From NCBI GenBank assembly GCA_041499965.1, contig JBGQLG010000009.1, positions 1 to 64,000 of the forward strand: 64,000 nt of DNA, in the 5' to 3' direction. Shown in pieces: positions 26,582 to 33,883 of this stretch; the stretch's first letter is position 1; each line of letters opens with the position of its first letter. The notes beneath the pieces were generated by a model that saw nothing but the letters and a program-made list of their open reading frames with translations, made no database searches and had not been told where the DNA came from. The stretch comes from AR5 sp041499965. Its GTDB lineage: Bacteria; Methylomirabilota; Methylomirabilia; Rokubacteriales; CSP1-6. A program made the translations under genes and the position numbers.

Positions 26582-27613
26582 TCAGGCCGGGATGGCCACC
26601 TTCTTGAGGAGATCGAGCTCGTCCAGCACCTTGCCGGTTCCGAGCGCGACGCAGGAGAGTGGGTCCTCACCCTGCGTCACCGGCAAGTTCGTTTCCTGTC
26701 GCAGCAGATGATCGAGACCGCGGAGCAGGGCGCCGCCCCCGGTCAACACGATCCCCTTGTCCACGATGTCGGCGGCGAGCTCCGGCGGGGTCCGCTCCAG
26801 GCACGTGCGGACGGTCTCCACGATCGTCATCACGGGCTCCCGGAGCGCCTCGCGGATCTCCTCGTCGGTGATCACGATGGTCTTGGGAATCCCGTCGATC
26901 AAGTCGCGGCCCTTGACTTCCATCGTCCGCCGGTCCCCGCCCATCGGATAGGCCGAGCCGAGCGCCATCTTGATCTCCTCGGCGCGCCGCTCACCGACCA
27001 GCAGGTTGTAGTGCTTCTTGATGTACTGCACGATCGCCTCGTCCATCTCGTCGCCGGCGATGCGGACCGACTTGGAGTACACGATGCCGGACAGCGAGAT
27101 GACCGCCACCTCGGTGGTGCCACCGCCGATGTCGACGATCATGTTCCCCCCGGGCTCCTGGATCGGCAGCCCGGCGCCGATGGCCGCCGCCATCGGTTCC
27201 TCGATGAGGTACACCTCGCGGGCCCCGGCCTGCATGGCCGAGTCGCGCACGGCCCGCTTCTCGACCTGGGTGATGCCCGACGGCACGCCCACGACGATGC
27301 GCGGCCGGACCAGCGTGCGGCGCCGATGGACCTTCGAGATGAAGTAGTGGAGCATCTTCTCCGTGACGTCGAAGTCGGCGATGACGCCGTCCTTCAACGG
27401 GCGGATGGCGACGATGTTGCCCGGCGTTCGGCCGAGCATGGCCTTGGCCTCGTGCCCGACCGCCAGCACCGAGTGATCGGCCTGGTGGATGGCCACGATC
27501 GAGGGCTCGTTGAGCACGATGCCCTCGCCGCGCACGTACACGAGCGTGTTGGCAGTGCCAAGGTCGACGGCAAGATCGTTGGAGAACATTCCGGCCAGCA
27601 GGTTGTAGAACAT
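26582..27613 (-). CDS. mreB: Actin-like cell-shape protein MreB
   Basis: 343 residues, normal length. Bacterial actin forming membrane-bound filaments that direct elongation. ATPase motifs: DLAVDLGTANTLVYV (phosphate 1), MIVDIGGGTTEVAVIS (phosphate 2), GIVLTGGGALLRGLD (adenosine). The N-terminal MFYNLLAGMF is hydrophobic, consistent with a membrane-attaching amphipathic stretch. GGAG lies 5 bases before ATG. First gene of a seven-gene run, driven by the promoter upstream. Confidence 0.98.
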   Translation of the reverse strand: MFYNLLAGMFSNDLAVDLGTANTLVYVRGEGIVLNEPSIVAIHQADHSVLAVGHEAKAMLGRTPGNIVAIRPLKDGVIADFDVTEKMLHYFISKVHRRRTLVRPRIVVGVPSGITQVEKRAVRDSAMQAGAREVYLIEEPMAAAIGAGLPIQEPGGNMIVDIGGGTTEVAVISLSGIVYSKSVRIAGDEMDEAIVQYIKKHYNLLVGERRAEEIKMALGSAYPMGGDRRTMEVKGRDLIDGIPKTIVITDEEIREALREPVMTIVETVRTCLERTPPELAADIVDKGIVLTGGGALLRGLDHLLRQETNLPVTQGEDPLSCVALGTGKVLDELDLLKKVAIPA

Positions 27614-27677
27614 CGCCGCTCCATCCGTCGGTGGTTCGAGTTTGCGACCCTCGCGTGAGCCTCGCGCGGGTCTTCGT

Positions 27678-27705
27678 ACACTAGCACAGTCCGTGCCACT
27701 CGCAA
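27678..27705 (-). promoter_or_regulatory. Predicted sigma70 promoter of the mre operon
   Basis: Minus strand TTGCGA (27705-27700), 16-base spacer, TAGTGT (27683-27678), with TGC immediately before the -10 (extended -10). About 65 bases upstream of the mreB start. Inferred from sequence only. Confidence 0.55.
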
Positions 27706-27779
27706 ACGAAAACGCCGATATTCCAGGCGTTTAGGCGACTGTGTCCCGGCTCTGAGGTTTACCATCGCCGAAGTGGCCG

Positions 27780-27960
27780 GTTCCGAAAAGGAAAAGTTTT
27801 TCAGAGGCTTGGGTGGTAGCCCGTCGAGCGACGAACTGGCACCGGCTCGGACTCCCCGTCCGGATGAGCCCCGGCGAGTAGTCCCTTCAGCGCTCCGGCC
27901 CCCGAGCGGAAAACCTTGCCGGGTGGCCGTCCCAGGTTGGCACCCGGAGTGACGTCAGGT
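27780..27960. other. Intergenic region rich in hairpins, unidentified
   Basis: The 438-base gap between mreB and the next plus-strand gene holds, beyond the mreB promoter, a series of hairpins on either strand: GGCTC-GGAC-tcccc-GTCC-ggat-GAGCC (27853-27879 approximately), GCGCTC...GAGCG (around 27891-27908), AACCT...AGGTT (around 27912-27939) and TGAC...GTCA at the end. No known riboswitch class could be recognised and no ORF is credible. It would be the leader of the plus-strand gene if transcribed from upstream. Confidence 0.35.
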
Positions 27961-28051
27961 GTCACCGGAAGGGGTGGACCAGCCGGCCTGGCGGATCCAC
28001 GCGCAGCGATGGCGAACGCCGGGGGCCCGGTATAGCATCACGCCCGCGCTC

Positions 28052-29083
28052 ATGATCGACGACGAGTTCGAGGCGTGGTTCGAGCGCGGCGTGACCGACG
28101 GGTTGCCGGTGGTGCCGCCAACGCGCGAGCGCGTGGAGCGGATGCTCGGGGCGACGCGCCGAGACCGGAGCGAGCTGCTCGGCGAGATGCCGCCGAACTA
28201 CGGCCGGCTCACGGTCGAGAAGACGGCGGTGAACGCGGTCATGGCCGGCTGCCGTCCCGAGTACCTGCCGGTGGTGCTGGCCGCGGCGGAGTGCGCGTGC
28301 GATCCCGCGTTCAACTTGCACGGGGTGTCGACCTCGACCCACTTCTCGGCGCCGCTCATCGTCGTCAACGGACCGATCCGCGCGCGCATCGGCCTGAACG
28401 TCTCGTTCGGCGTCTTCGGTCCCGGTTTCCGTGCGAACGCCACCATCGGGCGCGCGCTCCGCCTGCTGATGATCAACATCGGCGGCGTGCGCCCCGGCGA
28501 GATCTCGATGTCGACCTTCGGCCATCCAGGCCGCTATACCTACTGCATCGGCGAGCACGAGGAGGCGAGCCCGTGGCCGCCCTATCATGCCTCGCGCGGG
28601 CTGGATCGGGAGACCAGCGCGGTCACGCTGTTCGCCGGCGACGCGCCCCACGGGATCTCCGATCACGCCAGCCGGACGGCCGCCGCTCTCACGGGCTCGC
28701 TCGGCTGGTCGATGGCGGGGCTGTGGAACAGCAAGCACTTCCCGCTGTACTCGCACACGATGCTGGTGGTTGGCCCCGAGCACGCCCGGACCTTCGCCGA
28801 TGACGGCTGGTCCCGCGAGGATCTGGCCCGCCAGCTCTACGAGCGCATCCGCGTGCCCTACCGCACGCTGCTGCCCGACGCGGCGCACGGCGAGGGCACC
28901 AACCTCCGGTTCGCGAAGTCACCGCCCGCCGCCGAGGCCATGATCCCCAAGTTCCCGTCCGCGGAGGACATCCACATCGTCGTCGCGGGCGGGACCGCCG
29001 GGCGATTCTCGGTCGCCGTCCCGGGCTGGCTGGGCACCCGGAACGGCTCGCGGCCGGTCACGCGCACGGTAGAAATGGATTGA
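28052..29083 (+). CDS. UGSC-associated conserved protein of unknown function
   Basis: 343 residues. WFERGVTDGLPVVPPTRERVERML at the start and VEKTAVNAVMAGCRPEYLPVVLAA, VVNGPIRARIGLNV and GPGFRANATIGRALRLLMINIGG (read in parts) belong to a conserved family that I associate with UGSC-motif (seleno)proteins; its activity is not established. Conserved cysteines sit in AGCRPEY and YTYCIGEHEE. No membrane or signal segment. ATG at 28052 is preferred to a GTG at 27959 because upstream residues look non-coding; TATAGC lies 20 bases upstream. No in-frame TGA suggesting selenocysteine is seen. Confidence 0.72.
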   Translation: MIDDEFEAWFERGVTDGLPVVPPTRERVERMLGATRRDRSELLGEMPPNYGRLTVEKTAVNAVMAGCRPEYLPVVLAAAECACDPAFNLHGVSTSTHFSAPLIVVNGPIRARIGLNVSFGVFGPGFRANATIGRALRLLMINIGGVRPGEISMSTFGHPGRYTYCIGEHEEASPWPPYHASRGLDRETSAVTLFAGDAPHGISDHASRTAAALTGSLGWSMAGLWNSKHFPLYSHTMLVVGPEHARTFADDGWSREDLARQLYERIRVPYRTLLPDAAHGEGTNLRFAKSPPAAEAMIPKFPSAEDIHIVVAGGTAGRFSVAVPGWLGTRNGSRPVTRTVEMD

Positions 29084-29107
29084 CTTGACTTCGTCGGCAT
29101 GTAATTC
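29080..29107 (+). promoter_or_regulatory. Predicted sigma70 promoter for the cspA leader RNA
   Basis: TTGACT (29080-29085), 16-base spacer, TAATTC (29102-29107). It begins at the stop of the preceding gene, about 195 bases upstream of the cspA ATG, so it would give a long leader, as in known cold-shock genes. Confidence 0.6.
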
Positions 29108-29166
29108 TTTCCGCTGTTTTTTGGTACCAGGGAGTCGGAACGAGTGAAGGAAAAGAGCGAGCTACA

Positions 29167-29203
29167 CGCCGCGAGGACAATCCGTCCCGCGGCGTTTTTA
29201 TTT
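29167..29203 (+). terminator. Intrinsic terminator within the cspA leader
   Basis: Stem CGCCGCG (29167-29173), a bulged A, GGAC, loop AATCC, GTCC, CGCGGCG (29088-equivalent right arm at 29188-29194) followed by TTTTTATTT. It lies between the promoter above and cspA, so it would produce a roughly 90-nt RNA unless bypassed. It could also serve the gene upstream. Confidence 0.8.
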
Positions 29204-29267
29204 GTGCGCAGTACCGGTTTGCCTGCCAATTCAGGCAGGTAACCCCGCCATTCCGGCGGGAGCACAC
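29203..29267 (+). promoter_or_regulatory. Three-way-junction fold in the cspA 5' UTR
   Basis: Closing stem TGTGC (29203-29207) with GCACA (29263-29267); inside, TACC-ggttt-GCCTG...CAGGC-a-GGTA (29212-29242) and CCCGCC-attcc-GGCGGG (29245-29261). The fold sits between the terminator and the ribosome site (AGAGAGG) of cspA. Possibly a thermosensitive leader; the function is inference. Confidence 0.5.
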
Positions 29268-29302
29268 AGGGGCTGAAGACCCCCGAAGAGAGAGGTCGCA
29301 GG

Positions 29303-29506
29303 ATGGCACAGGGACAGGTGAAGTGGTTCAACGACGCGAAGGGATATGGATTCATCACGCAGGAGGGCGGGGAGGACGTATTCGTCCACTACAGCGCCAT
29401 CCAGGCCCAGGGCTTCAAGTCTCTGGCCGAAGGTGACAAGGTCGAGTTCGAGGTGACCCGCGGCCCGAAGGGTCTTCAGGCAGCCAACGTCAGGAAGGTC
29501 AGCTAA
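29303..29506 (+). CDS. cspA: Cold-shock protein CspA
   Basis: 67 residues, complete CSD. RNP1 KGYGFI and RNP2 DVFVHYS are intact (GQVKWFNDAKGYGFITQ read in part). It binds single-stranded RNA/DNA as a chaperone in the cytoplasm. ATG at 29303 follows AGAGAGG-tcgcagg. The gene has its own structured leader and is followed by a GC-rich hairpin (29525-29551). Confidence 0.98.
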   Translation: MAQGQVKWFNDAKGYGFITQEGGEDVFVHYSAIQAQGFKSLAEGDKVEFEVTRGPKGLQAANVRKVS

Positions 29507-29524
29507 GCCACCCCTGTCGCTTCC

Positions 29525-29551
29525 GCCCGGGCCCGCTTCTCGGGTCCGGGC
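29525..29551 (+). terminator. GC-rich hairpin after cspA
   Basis: GCCCGGGCCCG-cttct-CGGGTCCGGGC, 11 bp with one G-T pair, 19 bases after the cspA stop. There is no strong T-run, so termination may be partial. Confidence 0.6.
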
Positions 29552-29581
29552 CTCTCCATTGTGCTGGTACCGCCTCGAGAC

Positions 29582-29785
29582 AAAAAAAGACCCCGACGAT
29601 AGCTGCGGCGCGTGAAGCCTTCACTCGCCGTCGCGCCGCCCCGCTGGTGAGGCGGGATCGTCGGGGCCGGTGGTGCCTGGACTCCCAGGCTGGCCACCTG
29701 AAGCTAGCGTGGACCCTGCCTAGGAGGCGACCACCTCACAGAACACCGTAGGGCTACACATCGGCTGGATCACCTCCTATTCTCG
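29582..29785 (-). ncRNA. Candidate structured small RNA with 16S-3'-end complement
   Basis: The minus-strand end is an intrinsic terminator: CCCCGACGAT pairs with ATCGTCGGGG (29666-29657 with 29600-29591), enclosing two inner hairpins, then TCTTTTTTT (29588-29582). Upstream on the same strand are nested hairpins GTGG-GCCT-cct-AGGC-CCAC and GGTGG-GCCTGG-gagt-CCAGGC-CCACC. At its 5' end lies AGGAGGTGATCCAGCCG, the exact complement of the 16S 3' end. No gene follows on this strand before mreB, so it is probably a free-standing RNA of about 200 nt. No known family (6S, tmRNA, SRP) could be recognised; promoter not identified. Confidence 0.4.
29746..29778 (+). other. 16S rRNA 3'-end-like segment
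   Basis: CGGCTGGATCACCTCCT (29762-29778) is identical to the 3' end of bacterial 16S rRNA including the anti-Shine-Dalgarno, and CCGTAGGG (29746-29753) occurs 8 bases upstream as in real 16S (7 bases there). The rest of helix 45 has diverged and no rRNA flanks it, so this is a fragment or an independently evolved complement, not an rRNA gene. Confidence 0.75.
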
Positions 29786-29979
29786 GCAAGGGCGCCACGC
29801 GGGCCCAGATTCCGCTAACCCAGAACCAGATGCCGACTCCCGGCCCGGGGCTCGGCCACGTCAGCCATCGACGGAATTGCCGATGGGGACGTTGGTGGAG
29901 CGTTGTTAGCGCTCCGGCCGACTTTCGCTCATCCTACTATCAGGTTTCGAGCGCGGCAAAGGAAAAGTGCCGCGCAGCG

Positions 29980-30291
29980 TCACTTCACGACGATGCGCGT
30001 GCGGTTCTTCTCCAGCAGCCCATCGGCGACGCCCTCCACCTTGCGCAGATCAGCGACCTTCCTGAACGGTCCGTGCGCGTCGCGATACTGGACGATCTTC
30101 TCGGCGAGACCGCGGCCGACGCCCGCCAGCTTCATGAGCTCCTTGACGTCGGCCGTGTTGATGTTGATCTTGACATCGACGGTGGCCGTCGCGGGCATCG
30201 CCTCCGTGAGGGCGATACCGGCGACGGCGGGTGGCGCCGACGGCGACGCGGCCGCGGCGAACAGCACGACGAGGGGCACGAGATACCACAT
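29980..30291 (-). CDS. ComEA-like helix-hairpin-helix protein
   Basis: 103 residues. MWYLVPLVVLFAAAASPSA is a signal peptide or anchor; the mature part KININTADVKELMKLAGVGRGLAEKIVQYRDAHGPFRKVADL is a double helix-hairpin-helix DNA-binding unit as in ComEA. Role: periplasmic binding of DNA, perhaps in uptake. ATG at 30291 was chosen because it has GGAGG 6 bases upstream and starts the hydrophobic segment. No other competence gene is in the window. Confidence 0.88.
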   Translation of the reverse strand: MWYLVPLVVLFAAAASPSAPPAVAGIALTEAMPATATVDVKININTADVKELMKLAGVGRGLAEKIVQYRDAHGPFRKVADLRKVEGVADGLLEKNRTRIVVK

Positions 30292-30453
30292 GGAACGCCT
30301 CCGTTTCTCCACGGTGCACAGCATGCTCGCATCGAGCGACGCCATTCAACGGGGCACCGCGCGAAGCGTCAACGTCCAATCTTTCAGTCACCTCAACGGG
30401 ATACACCACGGCCGCGACCTCCACGGAACGCGCCCGAGCGTCGTCGAGGAGCG

Positions 30454-30666
30454 ATGCGGACGTTGCTGGGCCGGGCGGATGAACACGGGGATGGGCTGGC
30501 GATCGCGATCAGCCTGGCCCCGGCGCTCACGCTCGGGGCGATGCGGAGCGTCGCCGATGACGTGGCGGCGACCCGGATGGACCCGGAGGCCGTCGACGCG
30601 GGCGCGCCACCGACGGCGCCCGGGCTCGAGCCGGGACCGCTGTGGCCGGCCGCGCCGTACTCCTAG
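30454..30666 (+). CDS. Doubtful small ORF
   Basis: A 70-codon frame starting MRTLLGRADEHGDGLAIAISL and ending PLWPAAPYS. GAGGAG sits only 2 bases before the ATG. The composition (LAPALTLGAM, APPTAPGLEPGP) is weakly protein-like and no family is recognised. It fills the gap between the ComEA-like and HNH genes, and converges with the latter, overlapping 4 bases. It may be random in this GC-rich sequence. Confidence 0.25.
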   Translation: MRTLLGRADEHGDGLAIAISLAPALTLGAMRSVADDVAATRMDPEAVDAGAPPTAPGLEPGPLWPAAPYS

Positions 30667-30971
30667 CGCTCGTCGTCGCGCGCGCCGAGCGCGTCGACGT
30701 ACTCGCGCCACTCGACGGGCAGCATGCCCTTCTTGCGCGAGTTGCAGTCCTTGCAGGCGGGCACCACGTTGCCGCGGATCGAGGTCCCGCCTCGGCCGAG
30801 CGGCACGATGTGGTCCATCGTCAGCGCGAGCCGGCCCACCGGGCGGCGGCAGTAGTAGCAGATCCCCGTCGAGATCCGACGCTTCCACCACGGGCTTTCG
30901 CGCAGCGCGCGCGCGCGGTGACGCTGGCGCTTGAGCTCGTCGGGATCGACCGGCGCGTCGAACTCACTCAT
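30663..30971 (-). CDS. HNH endonuclease
   Basis: 102 residues. The compact HNH fold is clear: GICYYCRRPVGR (first CxxC), LTMDHIVPLGRGGTS (catalytic DHI/HxVP), NVVPACKDCNSRKKGMLP (second CxxC and N). Such small HNH proteins cut DNA; many are free-standing and of unknown role. ATG at 30971 overlaps the end of the ABC-F gene (ATGA), so it is translated with it. Confidence 0.92.
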   Translation of the reverse strand: MSEFDAPVDPDELKRQRHRARALRESPWWKRRISTGICYYCRRPVGRLALTMDHIVPLGRGGTSIRGNVVPACKDCNSRKKGMLPVEWREYVDALGARDDER

Positions 30972-32938
30972 GCGCGGCCAGCGCGGTCGACAGGTCCTCC
31001 CACTCGCGCAGGAGTCCAGCCATCTCCTCCTCCGCCGCCTTGCGCTCCACGGAGACCGCGCGGACCCGATCGCCATCGAGGTAGAGCCGCGGATTGCTGA
31101 GGGCCGCGCCGATCTCCTTGATCCGCGCCTCCAGCCCATTGATCTTCCGCTCCACGTCCTCCACCCGGCGCCGCAGATCCTTCACCTCGGCGCTCGGCTT
31201 CTTCTTGACCAGCCTCACCGCCGGCCTGCTCGCCTCCGCCGCCCGCGGCTCCGTCGACATCATCCGCGGCTCGGTCGCGCGCGCGGACGCCACGAGCGAC
31301 GTCCCGTGACCCTGACGCCGGTCCCGACGGCCGGGCCCCGGCGTCCAGCCCGCGCGCCTTCGCGTCGAGGTAGTCGTCGTACGACCCGGGATAGCGGGCC
31401 AGCACGCCGCCCGCGACCTCGACGACGATCGTCGCGATGCGGTTGATGAAGTACCGATCGTGGGAGATGAACACGATCGTGCCGGGAAACTCGGCCAGCG
31501 CCGATTCGAGCACCTCGCGAGAGGCGAGGTCGAGATGGTTCGTGGGCTCGTCCAGGCACAGGAGCGCGGCGGGCCGGACCAGCATCCGGGCCAGCGCCAG
31601 GCGGGCTTTCTCGCCGCCCGAGAGCACCGCCACCTTCTTCTCGACGCTGTCGCCCGAGAACAGGAACGCGCCGAGGATGGTGCGCAGCCGCGTGTGCGTC
31701 GACTCCGGCGCCACCGCCTCCAGCTCCTCCAGCACCGTGCGCGCGGGATCGAGCGCGTCGAGCTGGTGCTGGGCGTAGTAGTGGACCGCCACGTGGGCCC
31801 CGAGCAGGCGCTCGCCCTGGTCGAACGGCAACACGCCGGCGAGGACCTTGAGCAGGGTCGACTTGCCGGCACCGTTCTCGCCGACCAGCGCCAGCCGCTC
31901 GCCGCGCTCCACGGCCACGTCGATGCCGGCGTAGACGACGTTGTCGCCGTAGGCCTTGTGGATGCCGGCCAGCGTGGCCACCCGGCGCCCGGTGCGCGGC
32001 GGCTCCGGGAACGCGAAGTGGACCTGGCGGCGGGCGCCCGGCAGCTCGATCCGGTCCACGCGGTCCAGCATCTTGACGCGACTCTGCACCTGCCGCGCCT
32101 TCGACGCCTTGTAGCGGAAGCGCTCGATGAAGCGCTCGACCTCGGCGATGCGCTTGGCCTGGTTGCGGGCGCGCGCCTCCAGCAGCTCACGGCGGGCTTC
32201 GCGCTCGACGAGGAAATCGTCGTAGTCACCCGGGTACACGACCAGCCCCTCGGGCGTGAGGTCGGCGATCGACGTGACCATGCGGTTGAGGAAGTAGCGG
32301 TCGTGGGAGACGACCACCACCGTGCCCCCGTAGCCGGCCAGGAAATCCTCCAGCCAGGCCAGCGAGGCGAGATCGAGGTGGTTGGTCGGCTCGTCGAGGA
32401 GCAGCAGCGAGGGCGCCAGCAGGAGCAGCCGGGCCAGCGCGGCCCGCATGCGCCAGCCGCCGGAGAACTCGGCGAGCGGCCGGGCCAGATCGCCGGACCG
32501 GAAGCCCAGGCCGCTCAGGATCGCGCGAGCCTCGGTCTCCAGGCGATAGCCCCCGAGCGCTTCGAAGCGGTGCTGCAGCTCGCCGTACCGCTCGGTCAGC
32601 GCCTCGGCATGGGACGTCTCCAGCTCGTGCGCGACGTCCTCCATCTCGCGTTCGAGCGCCCACACCGCCTCGAAGCCGCCGAGCGCCTCCGCCAGGACGG
32701 AGCCGGCGCCGCCGCCGCCGACCTCCTGCGGGAGATAGCCGACGGTGACGCCGCGCGGCCGGCTCACCTGCCCGGTGTCCGGCTCCTCCTGGCCCGCCAG
32801 GATCCGGCAGAGGGTGGTCTTGCCGGCGCCGTTGGGTCCGACGAGGCCGATGCGCTCGCGCTCGGCCATGCGCCAGGTGACGTCGCGGAAGAGGGGCTGA
32901 CCGCCGAAGCCTTTCGAGATGTCGTCGAGCTGGATCAC
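30964..32938 (-). CDS. ABC-F family ATPase (Uup-like), frameshifted near the C-terminus
   Basis: Two ABC domains in one chain: GPNGAGKTTL, FSGGWRMRAALARLL, LLLLDEPTNHLD, then GENGAGKSTL, LSGGEKARLALARML, LCLDEPTNHLD, with the linker arginine-rich region between. ABC-F proteins act on ribosomes, not transporters. The frame from 32938 reads through YPGSYDDYLDAKARGLD and then becomes low-complexity; the normal C-terminal coiled coil (KKKPSAEVKDLRRRVEDVE ... LLREWEDLSTALAAHE, stop at 30964) is in another frame. The frames meet somewhere in about 31260-31350; one extra base (or two missing) joins them. The indel may be an assembly or sequencing error. The upstream frame alone would stop at 30968. 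Confidence 0.88.
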
Positions 32939-32948
32939 CGGCCCCGCA

Positions 32949-33344
32949 TCACCCCATGCTCTGGATCTTGTCGGGCGTGACCAGGACCGTCACCCGCACT
33001 TCGCCCGGCTTGCGGTGAGCGTACCGATCCTGCCCGGTGTACTTCTTGGCCAGCGCGTCGATGTGCGCGTCGGCGCCGCGCTCGGTCATCTCGGTCACCC
33101 GCCCCTGGACCTGGACGTAGCGGTACGGGTTGTCGGGATCCTGCACCGACAGCGCCACCCGGGGATTGCGCTCGAGATTCCGCGTCTTCACGCGGCCACG
33201 GGCCGTGTTGAATCGGATGTGCGTGCCGTCGTAGTCGATCCACACCGGCGTCACCTGCGGCGTGCCGTCGGTGCCAACCGTGGCGATGTGGGCGAACGAC
33301 TTCTTGTCGAACAGGTCCCGGTAGGCCTGGGGGATGTCGGCCAT
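32949..33344 (-). CDS. PPOX-class F420/FMN-dependent oxidoreductase
   Basis: 131 residues, split-barrel flavin-binding fold: SFAHIATVGTDGTPQVTPVWIDYDGTHIRFNTARGRVKTRNLERNPRVALSV (in parts) is the core of the PPOX/F420-dependent family. The C-terminus YTGQDRYAHRKPGEVRVTVLV completes it. Substrate unknown. ATG at 33344 has GAGAGGAG 10 bases upstream; the longer upstream frame is non-coding. Between the ABC-F gene and an unknown gene. Confidence 0.9.
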   Translation of the reverse strand: MADIPQAYRDLFDKKSFAHIATVGTDGTPQVTPVWIDYDGTHIRFNTARGRVKTRNLERNPRVALSVQDPDNPYRYVQVQGRVTEMTERGADAHIDALAKKYTGQDRYAHRKPGEVRVTVLVTPDKIQSMG

Positions 33345-33375
33345 GCTCGTCGTGCTCCTCTCGGGTTCAGCCCGG

Positions 33376-33879
33376 TTACGAAGGCGAGACCAGCTCGGTG
33401 CCGCGCGCCTCCGCCATCGCGCGCATGGCGAAGAGCACCCGCACCACGCACTGCTGCACCAGCAACGCATCCTGGGTGAAGGGATCGCCCAGCCACTCCC
33501 GCGCCCCTTCTCGATTGCCGACGGCGAAGCCCAGCGTGGGCGACAGCTTCTGCAGACGCAGCAACAGGTCGTCGGAGGGCAGGCCGCTGGCCCGCAGCCG
33601 GCGCACGACCGCGGCCCGCACCGCCACGTTCCAGATGCCCGTCAGCCCCTCCAGCAGGGCCGCGTAGCAGGTGGAGTCGGCCTTCTGCTGCATGTGCTCG
33701 AGGACCGCCGGCACCAGCGGGTTGACGACGGCGTTGCCCTCGTCGTCGGTGCCGAACAAGGGCCCGATGACCGGATCCGTCGCGGGCTCGTGCAGCTCGT
33801 CGATCAGCGACACCGCGTTCCCGACGGGGACGGCGGGCAGCTGGGCCAGGCGCTCCAGGAACGGCAGGTCACCGGCCAT
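33376..33879 (-). CDS. Unrecognised protein, 167 aa
   Basis: ATG at 33879 with GGGAGG at 8 bases. The sequence is soluble and helical (LERLAQLPAVPVGNAVSLIDELHEP at the start, then DDEGNAVVNPLVPAVLEHMQQKAD, LLRLQKLSPTLGFAVGNREGAREWLGDPF, read in parts). No family recognised. Single cysteines occur in STCYAALL and QQCVVRVLF. It follows the MFS gene by 4 bases and probably shares its transcript. Function unknown. Confidence 0.65.
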   Translation of the reverse strand: MAGDLPFLERLAQLPAVPVGNAVSLIDELHEPATDPVIGPLFGTDDEGNAVVNPLVPAVLEHMQQKADSTCYAALLEGLTGIWNVAVRAAVVRRLRASGLPSDDLLLRLQKLSPTLGFAVGNREGAREWLGDPFTQDALLVQQCVVRVLFAMRAMAEARGTELVSPS

Positions 33880-33883
33880 GGCT

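Noticed and set aside
27780..27960. c-di-AMP (ydaO) or T-box riboswitch
   Set aside because: GAGTAGTCCCTTCAGC and GGGTGGTA look superficially similar, but the other conserved blocks and the order of elements are missing.
28052..29083. Selenoprotein
   Set aside because: The family neighbours selenoproteins, but no in-frame TGA followed by a SECIS-like hairpin is visible.
29582..29785. 6S RNA, tmRNA or SRP RNA
   Set aside because: No long closing stem with central bubble, no tag reading frame with tRNA-like ends, and no GGAAGCAGCC-type loop.
31260..31350. Programmed ribosomal frameshift in the ABC-F gene
   Set aside because: No slippery heptamer with downstream stem is evident, and an assembly indel is the simpler explanation.
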